Shown one piece after another: positions 16,249 through 25,322 of a stretch of 64,000 nucleotides of DNA. Every line of letters begins with the position of its first letter. The first letter of the stretch is position 1. The translations under genes were made by a program, and so were the position numbers. Source of the DNA: Pseudoxanthomonas sp. (GTDB taxonomy: Bacteria > Pseudomonadota > Gammaproteobacteria > Xanthomonadales > Xanthomonadaceae); contig NZ_DASYGY010000009.1 in NCBI RefSeq assembly GCF_035999195.1, forward strand, positions 1,488,001 through 1,552,000, in the 5' to 3' direction. The notes under the pieces are model-generated. The model worked only from the letters and a program-made list of their open reading frames with translations, was not told the origin of the DNA and did no database searches.

Positions 16249-17817
16249 TCAGGGCTCCCTCAGGATGGGGGCGGCGGCGCGCACGTGGTCGACGTAATCG
16301 CCGGGCGCCCGTATCTGTTCGGCGGTGGCGCGCGTGTAGTCCAGCACCGGCGCCGCGGCCAGCACCAGCGCCACGCCGTAGCCCAGCAGCACGAGAATGG
16401 CCGCGGTCTCGAGCGGGCGCGAAGGCGCCGCGGCCAGATCCTGCTCCGGCGTATAGGCCTCCAGCTTGTGCGTACCCGCGTCGGGCCACGGTTCGACACG
16501 CCAGAACAGACGTGTTCCCGCGCGCGCCAGGCCGACCAGCATCAGGAAGCTCGTTCCCAGTACCAGCGACCAGATCCACAGCGTCCGCGGACCGGCCGGC
16601 ACCGCCTCCAGCAGCAGCAGCTTGCCGATGAAGCCCGACAGCGGCGGCAGGCCCGCCAGCGAGACCGCTGCCACCAGGAACAGCAGACCGGGTACGGTCT
16701 TGTCGGGCAATGCCGCAATCAGGTCCTTGCGGTCGCTCGCCCGGCCGCGGCGGCGACGGATCAGGTCGGCCAGCAGGAACAGCGCGGCGCCTGCGAAACT
16801 GCTGTGCACCAGGTAGTACAGCCCCGCGCCCACCGTCCCGACGGTGCTCAGCGAGAACGCGACGAACAGCGTGGCTGCCGAACCCAGCACCAGATAGGCC
16901 GCCAGCGCACGCAGCCGGACCGCGGCCAGCACGCCCAGCGACGCCAGCACCAGCGTCACCGCGCCCAGCGCCAGCAACGCCGGCCAGGCGAAACCGTCCA
17001 GCGGCCCCGACGCCCCGAAGGTCAGCGTGCCGAGCCGCAGCACCGCGTACAGGCCCACCTTGGTCATGATGGCGAACAGGCCGGCCACCGCCGCCGGTGC
17101 GTGCGTATAGGTTTCAGGCAACCAGAAATACATCGGCAGCAGCGCGGCTTTCGCACAGAACACCACGAACAGCAGGCCCGCCGCCGCCTGCACCAGCGCC
17201 AGGTCGCCCGGCGGCAGCTGCGCCACGCGCGCGGACAGCTCGGCCATGTTGAGCGAACCGAGCATCCCGTAGAGCAGGCCCAGCGCGATCAGGAACAGCG
17301 TCGAGGCGGCGATGTTGAAGGCGACGTAGTGCAGGCCGGCGCGCATGCGCTCACCACGCCCGCCGCTGAGCATCAACCCGTACGACGAAATCAGCAGCAC
17401 TTCGAAGAACACGAACAGGTTGAACACGTCGCCGGTGAGGAACGCACCGTTCAACCCCATCAGCTGGAACTGGAAGAACGCATGGAAGTGCGGCGCGCGC
17501 CGGTCCCAACCGGCGCACGCGTGCAGCAGGCAGGCGGCCGCGAGCAGCAGCCCGACCAGCAGCATCAGCGCCGACAGCCGGTCGACCATCAGCACGATGC
17601 CCAGCCGCGCCGGCCAGTCGCCGAGCAGGTAGACGGACACGCCGCCCGATGCCGCCGACGCGACCAGCACGCCGCACACCGCCAGCATCGCGGCGATCGA
17701 GACCCAGGCGACGATCCGCTGAGGCACCATGCCGAACCGGCGATGTTCGAAGAACAGCGCGATGGACGCCGCGAACAGCGGAATCAGGATCGGCAGCGCC
17801 GGCAGGTGCTGCATCAT
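16249..17817 (-). CDS. mrpD: Mrp-type Na+/H+ antiporter subunit D
   Basis: A 522-residue core subunit related to the NuoM/NuoN proton channels of complex I. It has about 14 hydrophobic helices. Motifs include FFQFQLMGLNGAFLTGDVFN and LFVFFEVLLISSYGL (helices 4-5 with the essential glutamate), AAGLLFVVFCAKAALLPMYF with the channel lysine, WLPETYTHAPAAVAGLF and IMTKVGLYAVLRL. It probably carries one of the ion paths of the complex. The ATG overlaps the mrpC stop by four bases. Confidence 0.95.
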   Translation of the reverse strand: MMQHLPALPILIPLFAASIALFFEHRRFGMVPQRIVAWVSIAAMLAVCGVLVASAASGGVSVYLLGDWPARLGIVLMVDRLSALMLLVGLLLAAACLLHACAGWDRRAPHFHAFFQFQLMGLNGAFLTGDVFNLFVFFEVLLISSYGLMLSGGRGERMRAGLHYVAFNIAASTLFLIALGLLYGMLGSLNMAELSARVAQLPPGDLALVQAAAGLLFVVFCAKAALLPMYFWLPETYTHAPAAVAGLFAIMTKVGLYAVLRLGTLTFGASGPLDGFAWPALLALGAVTLVLASLGVLAAVRLRALAAYLVLGSAATLFVAFSLSTVGTVGAGLYYLVHSSFAGAALFLLADLIRRRRGRASDRKDLIAALPDKTVPGLLFLVAAVSLAGLPPLSGFIGKLLLLEAVPAGPRTLWIWSLVLGTSFLMLVGLARAGTRLFWRVEPWPDAGTHKLEAYTPEQDLAAAPSRPLETAAILVLLGYGVALVLAAAPVLDYTRATAEQIRAPGDYVDHVRAAAPILREP

Positions 17818-18236
17818 GCGCGCGCCTCCGGCTCGTCGCCCTTCACCGCCTCGCGCGCTTCGTCATGGCGGCGCTGTTCGCTGGCCAGGAACTGGCGCTC
17901 GGCCTTGCTGCCGTCGACATGGTCGCTGTCGTTGTCGCCGCGGCTACGGATGGCCAGCACCACCGTCACCGCCGTCATCGCGAAGGCGATCACGATGGCG
18001 GTCAGCACCAGCGCCTGCGGCAGCGGATCGGTGTAGTTCGCCAGTGTCGGCGCCACGCCTTCGCGCAGCACCGCCGGCTTGCCCGGCACCAGCCGGCCAC
18101 CGCTGAAGATCAGCAGGTTGGTCGCGTACGACAGCAGCGTCAGCCCGAGGATGACGTCGAAGCTGCGCGCACGCAGCAGCAGGTACACCCCGGCCGCGGT
18201 GAGGATGCCGATCGCGCTCGCCATCGCCAGTTCCAT
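17814..18236 (-). CDS. mrpC: Mrp-type Na+/H+ antiporter subunit C
   Basis: A NuoK-like subunit of 140 residues with three transmembrane helices (about 5-22, 29-47 and 75-97). Family motifs are GILTAAGVYLLLRARSFDVI, GLTLLSYATNLLIFSGG and the DPLPQALVLTAIVIAFAMTA segment, which resembles NuoK helix 3. The C-terminal 40 residues form a hydrophilic, charged tail that is longer than in many MrpC proteins. It follows mrpA by 13 bases. Confidence 0.94.
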   Translation of the reverse strand: MELAMASAIGILTAAGVYLLLRARSFDVILGLTLLSYATNLLIFSGGRLVPGKPAVLREGVAPTLANYTDPLPQALVLTAIVIAFAMTAVTVVLAIRSRGDNDSDHVDGSKAERQFLASEQRRHDEAREAVKGDEPEARA

Positions 18237-18249
18237 CAGGACATCCCCC

Positions 18250-21084
18250 TCAACGCAGCTCTCCCGTGCGGGTGGAACGCTCGCCCGGCTCCATCACGCC
18301 CAGGTGCGACACGCGTGTGCGCGACGGCCGGATGGTGCCCATCATCGACAGGATCAGCATGGCGCCGCCGAACACCACCAGGTACACGCCGGTATCGAAG
18401 CCGATGGCGCTGGCCAGCGGCACCGTCCCGATCACCGGCAGCTCGAGATCGAGATGCCCACTGGTCAGGAACGGCACGCCGAAGCCCATCGACGCCACGC
18501 CGCTGACACCGGCGACGATCAGGCCCACGCCGATGCAGCGCACGTAATCGAACCCGAACCGCGACTCCACCGACGCCGCGCCCTGGATCACGTACTGCAC
18601 CAGCAGCGGCACCGCCAGCACCAGGCCCGCGATGAAGCCGCCGCCCGGCGCGTTGTGCCCGCGCAGGAACAGGAAGACGGACACCGTCAGCGTCAGCGGG
18701 AACATGATCTGCGCCAGGTCCGCCGGCACCGGCAGCTGCACCGGCGGCCCCGACATGATCTTCTCCGGCGCCATCCGCGCACGCCGCAGCAGCGCATGCA
18801 CGATCAGCGCCGCGATGCCGAACACGGTGATCTCGCCGAACGTATCGAAGCCGCGGAAGTCCACCAGGATCACGTTCACCACGTTGGCGCCGTAGGCTTC
18901 CGGCAACGAACGCGCGAGCAGTTCGCCGCTGATGGTGTCCGCCGGCCGCATCATCATCTGGTAGGCCAGCGTGCCCACGCCGGTACCTGCGGCCAGCGCC
19001 ACGACGATGTCGCGCAGGCGGCGGCGCGGCGTGCGCTCCGGCGGCGAGCGTGGCGGCAGGTAATGCAGGCCCAGCAGCAGCAGGACCAGGCTGACCATTT
19101 CCACCATCAGCTGGGTCAGGGCCAGGTCCGGCGCGGACAGGAAGACGAAGGCCAGGCTGACCATCAGGCCCGCACCGCCGAGCACGATCACCGCCAGCAG
19201 TCGCTGCCGGTAGAGCCGGATGGTCCAGACCGCGCACACCACCAGCACCAGCCACAGTAGCCAGCCCAGCATCGGCATCGGCTGCGGCGCGCGCCACTGC
19301 AGTGGCGGCGCGGCGGCGGTGACGAAGGGCGCAGCGCCCGCCACCATGGCCGCGAGCACCAGGAAGAGCAGGCTGCGCTGCAGGCTCCCGTTGGCGATCC
19401 GCGAGGTGAAACGGCCCGCCAGCGCATACAGCGCCTCCATGTTCCAGCGGAACACGTGGCGCCCCAGCGAATGGCGCACGATGGCGTGCAGGTCGAACAA
19501 CCGGCGCAGCCCGAAATACAGGGCGATGCCTCCGGCGATGCTGGCCAGGCTCATCAGCAGCGGTTTGTTGATTCCGTGCCAGACCGACAGGCTGTATGCC
19601 GGCATCGCATCGCCGAGGATGGCGGCGGCGCCGGCGTGCAGCACGGGCGCGACGGTCCACGCGGGGAACATGCCCACCGCGACGCAGAGCACCACCAGCA
19701 CCTCCACCGGAATCTTCATCCAGCGCGGCGGCTCGTGCGGCGCCACCTTGCCCACGTACGGATCGTCGCCGAAGAACGTCTCGTAGACGAACCGCAGGCT
19801 GTAAGCCACGCCGAAGATGCCGTACAGCAGCGCCGCCACGGCGATGCCGTCACGCATCGCGCGGTGCCCCGGGATGTCCAGCGCTTCGGCGAAGAACATC
19901 TCCTTGGACAGGAACCCGTTGAGCAACGGAATGCCCGCCATCGCCAGCGACGCGATGATCGCCAGCGCACTGGTCACCGGCAGGTAGCGGCGCAGGTTGC
20001 CGAGCCGCCGCATGTCGCGCGTGCCGGTCTCGTGGTCGATGATGCCCGCCGCCATGAACAGCGACGCCTTGAAGGTGGCGTGGTTGAGGATGTGGAACAC
20101 GCCGGCCACCACCGCCATCGGCGTGGAGATGCCGAACAGCAGCGTGATCAGGCCCAGGTGCGAGATGGTGGAATACGCCAGCAGGCCCTTCAGGTCGTGC
20201 TGGAAGATCGCGAACCACGCACCGACCAGCAGCGTCAGCGCGCCCACGGTGGTGACCACGTAGAAGAACAGGTCGGTGCCCGCCAGCGCCGGATGCAGGC
20301 GCGCCAGCAGGAACACGCCGGCCTTCACCATCGTCGCCGAATGCAGGTAGGCCGACACCGGCGTGGGCGCCGCCATCGCATGCGGCAGCCAGAAGTGCAC
20401 CGGGAACTGCGCGCTCTTGGTGAACACGCCGGCCAGCACCAGCATCAGCGCCCACGGATACAGCGGGCTGGCGCGGATCAGGTCGCCCGAGGCCAGCACC
20501 ACGTCCAGGTCGTAGCTGCCGACGATGCGTCCGAGCAGCAGCACGCCGCCGAGCAGCGCCAGTCCACCGGCGCCGGTGATCGCCAGCGCCATCCGCGCGC
20601 CCTCGCGCGCGTCCTGGCGATGCGACCAGAACCCGATCAGCAGGAACGAACTGATGCTGGTCAGTTCCCAGAACACCACCAGCAGCAGCAGGTTGCCGGC
20701 CAGCACCACGCCCAGCATCGACCCCATGAACAGCAGCAGGCAGGCGAAGAAGCGCGGCGCGCTGTCCTTCGCGCTGAGGTAGTAGCGCGCGTACATCACC
20801 ACCAGCGCACCGATCGCCAGCACCAGGCCGGCGAACATCCAGGCCAGCCCATCGAGCCGCAGCGTGAAGGCCAGGCCGATCTGCGGAATCCACGCATGGT
20901 CGGCGCGCAGGTTCCAACCCTGCAGGACGCTGGGCGTCACCCACGCCAGCAGCACCAGTCCGAGCAGCGGCGCCAGGCCCGCCAGCCACGCGGTCGCACC
21001 GCGCGACAGGCCGCGTGCCAGCGCCACCACCAGCGCCAGCGCGAACGGCAGCGCGAGCAGGATTTCGAGAAATGGAATCATCAA
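18250..21084 (-). CDS. mrpA: Mrp-type Na+/H+ antiporter subunit A with fused subunit B (MrpAB)
   Basis: The largest subunit, 944 residues, homologous to NuoL, with about 20 helices. The A part has FWELTSISSFLLIGFWSH, AQFPVHFWLPHAMAAPTPVS and LHSATMVKAGVFLLARL, which include the essential glutamate, lysine and histidine positions. The C-terminal quarter (from about residue 770) is a complete MrpB domain with IMFPLTLTVSVFLFLRGHN and APGGGFIAGLVLAVP. This A-B fusion is the group 2 (Pha-like) form, so the operon has six rather than seven genes. It heads the operon. Mrp complexes export Na+ (or K+) using proton entry and matter in alkaline or saline stress. Confidence 0.95.
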   Translation of the reverse strand: MMIPFLEILLALPFALALVVALARGLSRGATAWLAGLAPLLGLVLLAWVTPSVLQGWNLRADHAWIPQIGLAFTLRLDGLAWMFAGLVLAIGALVVMYARYYLSAKDSAPRFFACLLLFMGSMLGVVLAGNLLLLVVFWELTSISSFLLIGFWSHRQDAREGARMALAITGAGGLALLGGVLLLGRIVGSYDLDVVLASGDLIRASPLYPWALMLVLAGVFTKSAQFPVHFWLPHAMAAPTPVSAYLHSATMVKAGVFLLARLHPALAGTDLFFYVVTTVGALTLLVGAWFAIFQHDLKGLLAYSTISHLGLITLLFGISTPMAVVAGVFHILNHATFKASLFMAAGIIDHETGTRDMRRLGNLRRYLPVTSALAIIASLAMAGIPLLNGFLSKEMFFAEALDIPGHRAMRDGIAVAALLYGIFGVAYSLRFVYETFFGDDPYVGKVAPHEPPRWMKIPVEVLVVLCVAVGMFPAWTVAPVLHAGAAAILGDAMPAYSLSVWHGINKPLLMSLASIAGGIALYFGLRRLFDLHAIVRHSLGRHVFRWNMEALYALAGRFTSRIANGSLQRSLLFLVLAAMVAGAAPFVTAAAPPLQWRAPQPMPMLGWLLWLVLVVCAVWTIRLYRQRLLAVIVLGGAGLMVSLAFVFLSAPDLALTQLMVEMVSLVLLLLGLHYLPPRSPPERTPRRRLRDIVVALAAGTGVGTLAYQMMMRPADTISGELLARSLPEAYGANVVNVILVDFRGFDTFGEITVFGIAALIVHALLRRARMAPEKIMSGPPVQLPVPADLAQIMFPLTLTVSVFLFLRGHNAPGGGFIAGLVLAVPLLVQYVIQGAASVESRFGFDYVRCIGVGLIVAGVSGVASMGFGVPFLTSGHLDLELPVIGTVPLASAIGFDTGVYLVVFGGAMLILSMMGTIRPSRTRVSHLGVMEPGERSTRTGELR

Positions 21085-21172
21085 CCGCCTTGCGTTGCAG
21101 GGAATGGGTCATTCGCGAGCAATCGCCCCGAGTTTAACAAACCCGTTCACATAAGCCTGACCCGCTGTTCAG

Positions 21173-22123
21173 TCAGGCGAGCAACGCGACTTCCAGGATC
21201 ACCCAACCCACAAAGGCCGCCAGCAGGATGCCGCCTTCCACGCGGCTGATGCGCAGGTCGCCGCGCAACATCGGGTACAGCACCAGCACGAAGGCGATGG
21301 CCGCCGGCAGTTCCAGCCGCACGAACGACTCCGGCAGCGACAGCGGCCGGAACGCCGCCATGCCGCCCACCACCACCAGCAGGTTGAACAGGCTGGACCC
21401 GATGACATGGCCCGCGACCATGTCGCCCTGCCCGCGCCGCGCCGCCATCGCCGCGGCGGCGATCTCGGGCAGCGCCGTGCCGATCGCCACCGGCAGCAGG
21501 CCGGTCAGCAGCGGCGACAGGCCCCAGTGCGCGCCGATCACCGGGGCGCCCTGCACCACGAACCGCGCGCCGTAGTACAGCAGCGCCGCCGCCACGACGA
21601 AGCGCAGCAGGTTCATCCACAGCACGGTATGCGTGGTCGCGAAGGCCACGACCTCGGTGCGTACGCCCGCGTCCTCGCGGGGCGCGCGCGCCAGCAGGAA
21701 CGCCAGCGACGCCACGAAGCCCAGCAGCAGTACGCCGCCCTCGACACGGCCGACCACGCCATCCAGGCCGAACACGATGAGCGCCAGCACGGCGAGCGCC
21801 AACAGCACCAGCAGCGATGAGAGAACGCGCATGCGTACCAGCACCGGCGCCACCAGCGCGGCCACGCCCAGGGTCAGGCCGAGGTTGACGATGTTGCTGC
21901 CCACCGCATTGCCGAGCGCGAGATCCTGCGAACCCACCCACACGGCACGCGCATTGACCGCCAGTTCCGGCAGCGAGGTGCCGAACGCGATCAGCAGCAG
22001 GCCGGCCACGAACGGCGATGCGCCCAGGCGCTGGGCCAGGCCCGAGGCACCCTTGACGATGGAATCCCCGCCCAGCGCCAGCAGCACCAGGCCCAATGCG
22101 AAATATCCCCAGGCATCCGCCAT
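21173..22123 (-). CDS. yrbG: Calcium/sodium antiporter (CaCA family, YrbG-like)
   Basis: A 316-residue inner-membrane cation exchanger with about ten helices in two similar halves. Each half has the family alpha repeat: LIAFGTSLPELAVNARAV then LALGNAVGSNIVNLGLTLG in the first, and PVAIGTALPEIAAAAMAA then MVAGHVIGSSLFNLLVVVGG in the second. The acidic and serine/asparagine residues of these repeats bind Na+ and Ca2+. It lies upstream of the Mrp operon on the same strand, with an 88-base gap, so the two cation systems may be co-regulated, but this is only suggested by position. Confidence 0.92.
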   Translation of the reverse strand: MADAWGYFALGLVLLALGGDSIVKGASGLAQRLGASPFVAGLLLIAFGTSLPELAVNARAVWVGSQDLALGNAVGSNIVNLGLTLGVAALVAPVLVRMRVLSSLLVLLALAVLALIVFGLDGVVGRVEGGVLLLGFVASLAFLLARAPREDAGVRTEVVAFATTHTVLWMNLLRFVVAAALLYYGARFVVQGAPVIGAHWGLSPLLTGLLPVAIGTALPEIAAAAMAARRGQGDMVAGHVIGSSLFNLLVVVGGMAAFRPLSLPESFVRLELPAAIAFVLVLYPMLRGDLRISRVEGGILLAAFVGWVILEVALLA

Positions 22124-22195
22124 CGCCGCGCTCCCCGTCGAGTCTGCAGCGATTCTATGCCCGGCCCGCCGATGCGGCCAGCCGGGCGGCGCCGA

Positions 22196-22816
22196 TCAGG
22201 AGCAGCCTTCCACGTATTCGACCTGCGGCGACAGGCCCACGCGCCACGAGGTCACCTTGCCGGCGGCATCGGCTTCAAAGATCAGCTGGGTCGGCGCCAC
22301 ATCGCCCGCATCCATGGCCAGATACTGGCCACCCTGCGTGTACTTGTGGGGCGAGGCCTTCAACGCGCCGCCATAGAGCTTCTGCAGTTCGTCGATGCTC
22401 ATGCCGACCTTGCCACCACCCGGCGCGGTTTCCTTGTCGGTGCCGACGTCGTACCGGACGAACTTGCCCTCTTCCATCATGAAGGCGAAATCGGCGGGCC
22501 GGGTGATCCACTTCGGCCACAGGTAGTGGCAGGTGGTGCCCTCCATCGGTGCGCCGTTGAGTTCGCCGCCCCAGGCCGCGCGCGCTTCATCGATCGTGCT
22601 GCCCAGCTTCATGTCGCCGTAGCCGAGGAAACTGGCCTGGCTCACCGGCCCGGCCGGCGCGGCCGTGTCGTCCACGGCCGGCGTCGGTGCCGGCGCTTCC
22701 GCCATCGGCGTGCTGGTCGCGGTGGTCTGCGGCTCCACCGCCGGCGCACGGGCTTCCTCGCGCTGGCATGCGGACAACAGCGTGACGACCATCACGATCG
22801 GCAACATCGACTTCAT
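22196..22816 (-). CDS. Predicted lipoprotein of unknown function
   Basis: A 206-residue secreted lipoprotein. The start at 22816 gives the signal MKSMLPIVMVVTLLSAC with the lipobox LSAC; the longer frame would add five residues before it. After the cysteine comes a Pro/Ala/Thr-rich linker to about residue 60, then a globular domain with two cysteines (TTCHYLW and the C-terminal VEGCS) that could form a disulfide. The core starts FLGYGDMKLGSTIDEARAAW, a pattern seen in small periplasmic proteins of xanthomonads. I do not recognise a functional family. Confidence 0.7.
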   Translation of the reverse strand: MKSMLPIVMVVTLLSACQREEARAPAVEPQTTATSTPMAEAPAPTPAVDDTAAPAGPVSQASFLGYGDMKLGSTIDEARAAWGGELNGAPMEGTTCHYLWPKWITRPADFAFMMEEGKFVRYDVGTDKETAPGGGKVGMSIDELQKLYGGALKASPHKYTQGGQYLAMDAGDVAPTQLIFEADAAGKVTSWRVGLSPQVEYVEGCS

Positions 22817-22943
22817 CGGCGCTCTCCAGTGCACAAACGTGAATCGTAGCGTTCGTGCGTTAAGTCGCCGCGATGAAGCCGCGCTGTCATCGGCACTTCA
22901 TCGTCCACGGCTAGCCTGCGCGCGATCTTCCGGCAGCCCGCGC

Positions 22944-23495
22944 ATGCGTCCCTCCAAGACCGATCTCGCCCGCCAGACACTGCAGGCCCACACGGGCGCG
23001 CTGGGCATGCGCGAGCGGCGCGCGTTGATCCTCTGCGACGGGCAACGCGACCTGGCGGAACTGGTGCGGCTGCTGGGACAGGACGCACCGCTGCTGATCC
23101 AGCGCCTGGTTAGCGGGGGCTATCTGGGCATCGCCGCGACGACGCGGGAGCCGGCAACGCCGCCTGTCGTCGAACATGCGCCTGTCGCCACGCCCGCCAC
23201 GACCGGCACGACCGGCACGCGACGCTCGCTCGTCGCCGCCAAGGTCTACCTGTCGGGCATGCTGGAACTGCAGCGCGACGAAGGGGCGCGCCACCATCGC
23301 GAGCGCCTGCAGTCGCGGCTGGACGACGATGCGATGCGCGACGCGATCGCCGACGCGCTGCGGTTCCTGGAAGGCAGGGTGGCCGCGACACTGGCCGGAC
23401 GCATCCGCACGCGCGTGTTCGAGGCACTCCCGCCCGATGACCTGCGACACCTGCAGGAACGTCTCGCCGAGCAGGCGGAGAACGCCCTGCCCTGA
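22944..23495 (+). CDS. Hypothetical cytoplasmic protein
   Basis: A 183-residue soluble protein with no signal or membrane segment. Residues 1-65 look helical and winged-helix-like, with RALILCDGQRDLAELVRLLG and the GYLGIAATT end, as found in response-regulator-output-like proteins of xanthomonads. A Thr/Ala/Pro-rich linker (about 66-95) follows, and the last 90 residues form charged helices (ERLQSRLDDDAMRDAIADAL). The start at 22944 is chosen because the long frame upstream would overlap the divergent lipoprotein gene. Function unknown. It converges with hmgA, ending seven bases from its stop. Confidence 0.6.
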   Translation: MRPSKTDLARQTLQAHTGALGMRERRALILCDGQRDLAELVRLLGQDAPLLIQRLVSGGYLGIAATTREPATPPVVEHAPVATPATTGTTGTRRSLVAAKVYLSGMLELQRDEGARHHRERLQSRLDDDAMRDAIADALRFLEGRVAATLAGRIRTRVFEALPPDDLRHLQERLAEQAENALP

Positions 23496-23502
23496 GCGCG
23501 GC

Positions 23503-24813
23503 TCAGCCCTTGGGCGCGAAGTGCTTCTGCAGGCCCGCCCAGCAGGCCTGGTAATCGCGCTGGCGATGCGCGGCCTCGACCGCCTGCCGCGTCGGCCGGA
23601 TCACCGCGCGCGTCTCGAACATGAAGGCCATGGTGCCGGTGATGACATCGGGTTTGGTCAGATCGGCGTTCGATGCCTTCTCGAATGTGGCCGCGTCCGG
23701 ACCGTGCCCGGTCATGCAGTTGTGCAGCGATGCGCCGCCCGGCGCGAAGCCCTCGGCCTTGGCGTCGTATACGCCATGGATCAGGCCCATGAACTCGCTG
23801 GCGATGTTGCGGTGGAACCACGGCGGCCGGAACGTGTCCTGCGCCACCAGCCAGCGCGGCGGGAAGATCACGAAATCCATGTTGCCCACGCCGGGCGTGT
23901 CGCTGGGCGAGGTCAGCACCAGGAAGATCGACGGATCGGGATGGTCGAAGCTGATCGAGCCGATGGTATTGAAGCGGCGCAGGTCGTAGCGGTACGGCGC
24001 GTAGTTGCCGTGCCATCCCACGACATCCAGCGGCGAGTGGCCGATATCGGCGCGCCACAGGTGGCCCTGGAACTTGGCGATCAGCTCGAACCCGCCCTCG
24101 ACGTCCTCGTACGCCGCCACCGGCGTCTCGAAATCGCGCGGATTGGCCAGCCCGTTCGAGCCGATCGGCCCCAGGTCGGGCAGGCGCAGCGCGGCGCCGA
24201 AGTTCTCGCACACATAGCCACGCGCCTCGCCGTCGGGCAGCTCGACCAGGAAGCGCACGCCGCGCGGAATCACCGCGATCTGCTGCGGCTCGACCTCGAT
24301 CACGCCGAACTCGGTGGCGATGCGCAGGCTGCCCTGCTGCGGCACGATCAGCAACTCGCCGTCGGCGTCGTAGAAGTACCGGCCCTGCATCGAGCGGTTG
24401 GCGGCGTACAGGTGGATGCCGACACCGTGCTGTCCCTCGGGACCGCCATTGCCTGCCATCGTGTACAGGCCGTCGACGAAGTCGGTCGGCGTCTCCGGCA
24501 TCGGCAGCGGCGACCACCGCATCTGGTCCGGCGACACCGGCCCCGCGCTGAAATCGCTGTGCAGCCGGTGCTGCGCATATGGCGCGAACGGGCCGTGCAT
24601 CGCCGCCGGGCGGATGCGGTACAGCCAGCTGCGGCGGTTCTCCGCGCGCGGCGCCGTGAACGCGGTGCCGCTCAGTTGTTCCGCATACAAGCCGTGCGCG
24701 ACCCGCTGCGGCGAGTTGCGGCCTTCCGGCAGCGTGCCGGGAATCGCCTCGGTGGCGAAGTGGTTGCCGAAGCCGGTCTGGTAGGTGTTGCCACTGTTTG
24801 CATTCATGCTCAT
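23503..24813 (-). CDS. hmgA: Homogentisate 1,2-dioxygenase
   Basis: HmgA opens the ring of homogentisate to maleylacetoacetate, the key step of tyrosine and phenylalanine breakdown; loss of it leads to brown pyomelanin. The 436-residue cupin enzyme is full length. It has YQTGFGNHFATEA at the start, the iron-ligand region PPWFHRNIASEFMGLIHG (His and Glu ligands) and the NCMTGHGPDAATFEKAS motif with the third histidine. It lies downstream of hppD in the same direction, but a DUF559 gene with flanking repeats separates the two. Confidence 0.97.
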   Translation of the reverse strand: MSMNANSGNTYQTGFGNHFATEAIPGTLPEGRNSPQRVAHGLYAEQLSGTAFTAPRAENRRSWLYRIRPAAMHGPFAPYAQHRLHSDFSAGPVSPDQMRWSPLPMPETPTDFVDGLYTMAGNGGPEGQHGVGIHLYAANRSMQGRYFYDADGELLIVPQQGSLRIATEFGVIEVEPQQIAVIPRGVRFLVELPDGEARGYVCENFGAALRLPDLGPIGSNGLANPRDFETPVAAYEDVEGGFELIAKFQGHLWRADIGHSPLDVVGWHGNYAPYRYDLRRFNTIGSISFDHPDPSIFLVLTSPSDTPGVGNMDFVIFPPRWLVAQDTFRPPWFHRNIASEFMGLIHGVYDAKAEGFAPGGASLHNCMTGHGPDAATFEKASNADLTKPDVITGTMAFMFETRAVIRPTRQAVEAAHRQRDYQACWAGLQKHFAPKG

Positions 24814-24823
24814 CGTGTCCCGA

Positions 24824-25213
24824 TCAAAGCCCCTCTCCCGGCGGGAGAGGGGTTGGGGAGAGGGCCGGCCGCGAGGCGAAATCCCAGATCGCCGTGACCA
24901 CCGCCTCCACCTCCCTCAGCACATCGTTGTCCCAGAACCGGACGACCCGCCATCCCTGAGACTGCAAGTATCGCGTTCTTGCAGCATCCGCGGCCGGCGA
25001 ATGCTGCGAACCATCCAGTTCCACCACCAGGCGCGCTTCGACGCAGCAGAAATCGACGATGTAGGGCGGAACGGGATGCTGGCGCCGGAACTTCAATCCC
25101 TCCAGGCGTCCTGCCCGCAGGTACTGCCACAGCCGGCGTTCGGCATCGGTCATGCGCCTGCGCAACTGCTTGGCATGATCGAGCGTGTGGGTCGGCAAGC
25201 GTGGCTTGCTCAT
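24824..25213 (-). CDS. DUF559 domain endonuclease-like protein
   Basis: A 129-residue protein of the DUF559 family, which has a PD-(D/E)XK-type, Vsr-like nuclease fold. The core shows RRRMTDAERRLWQYLRAGRL, then FRRQHPVPPYIVDFCCVEARL with the active-site Asp, VVELDGSQH with the Glu-Asp pair, and GWRVVRFWDNDVL. Its last nine residues come from the flanking repeat. It lies between hppD and hmgA and is framed by inverted repeats. The role of these proteins is unknown; they are often found as stand-alone genes next to repeats. It may be a small mobile module rather than part of tyrosine breakdown. Confidence 0.8.
   Translation of the reverse strand: MSKPRLPTHTLDHAKQLRRRMTDAERRLWQYLRAGRLEGLKFRRQHPVPPYIVDFCCVEARLVVELDGSQHSPAADAARTRYLQSQGWRVVRFWDNDVLREVEAVVTAIWDFASRPALSPTPLPPGEGL
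24829..24865. repeat. CCCCTCTCCC-type repeat, copy 1 (downstream flank of DUF559 gene)
   Basis: GCCCCTCTCCCGGCGGGAGA followed by GGGGTTGGGGAGAGGGC. It is a short palindrome (CCCCTCTCCC / GGGAGAGGGG) plus a GTTGGGGAGAGGG tail. It overlaps the 3' end of the DUF559 gene, so the repeat encodes the last residues TPLPPGEGL of that protein. Copy 2, in opposite orientation, is at 25271. Confidence 0.85.
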
Positions 25214-25270
25214 GCAGGACCTCCTGTCCTTGCTGATCCGCTTTCCTGACACGGCAAACCATAAGGCTTC

Positions 25271-25311
25271 GCCCTCCCTCTCCCCAACCCCTCTCCCGAG
25301 GGGAGAGGGGC
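25271..25311. repeat. CCCCTCTCCC-type repeat, copy 2 (upstream flank of DUF559 gene)
   Basis: GCCCTCCCTCTCCCCAACCC followed by CTCTCCCGAGGGGAGAGGGGC. It is the reverse complement of copy 1 at 24829 apart from a few bases. The two copies lie about 405 bases apart and point in opposite directions around the DUF559 gene. Confidence 0.85.
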
Positions 25312-25322
25312 TCGAAGAGACC

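Noticed and set aside
16285..18036. Long plus-strand open frame opposite mrpD
   Set aside because: Glutamine/arginine-rich shadow of the coding strand; mrpD has clear family motifs on the minus strand.
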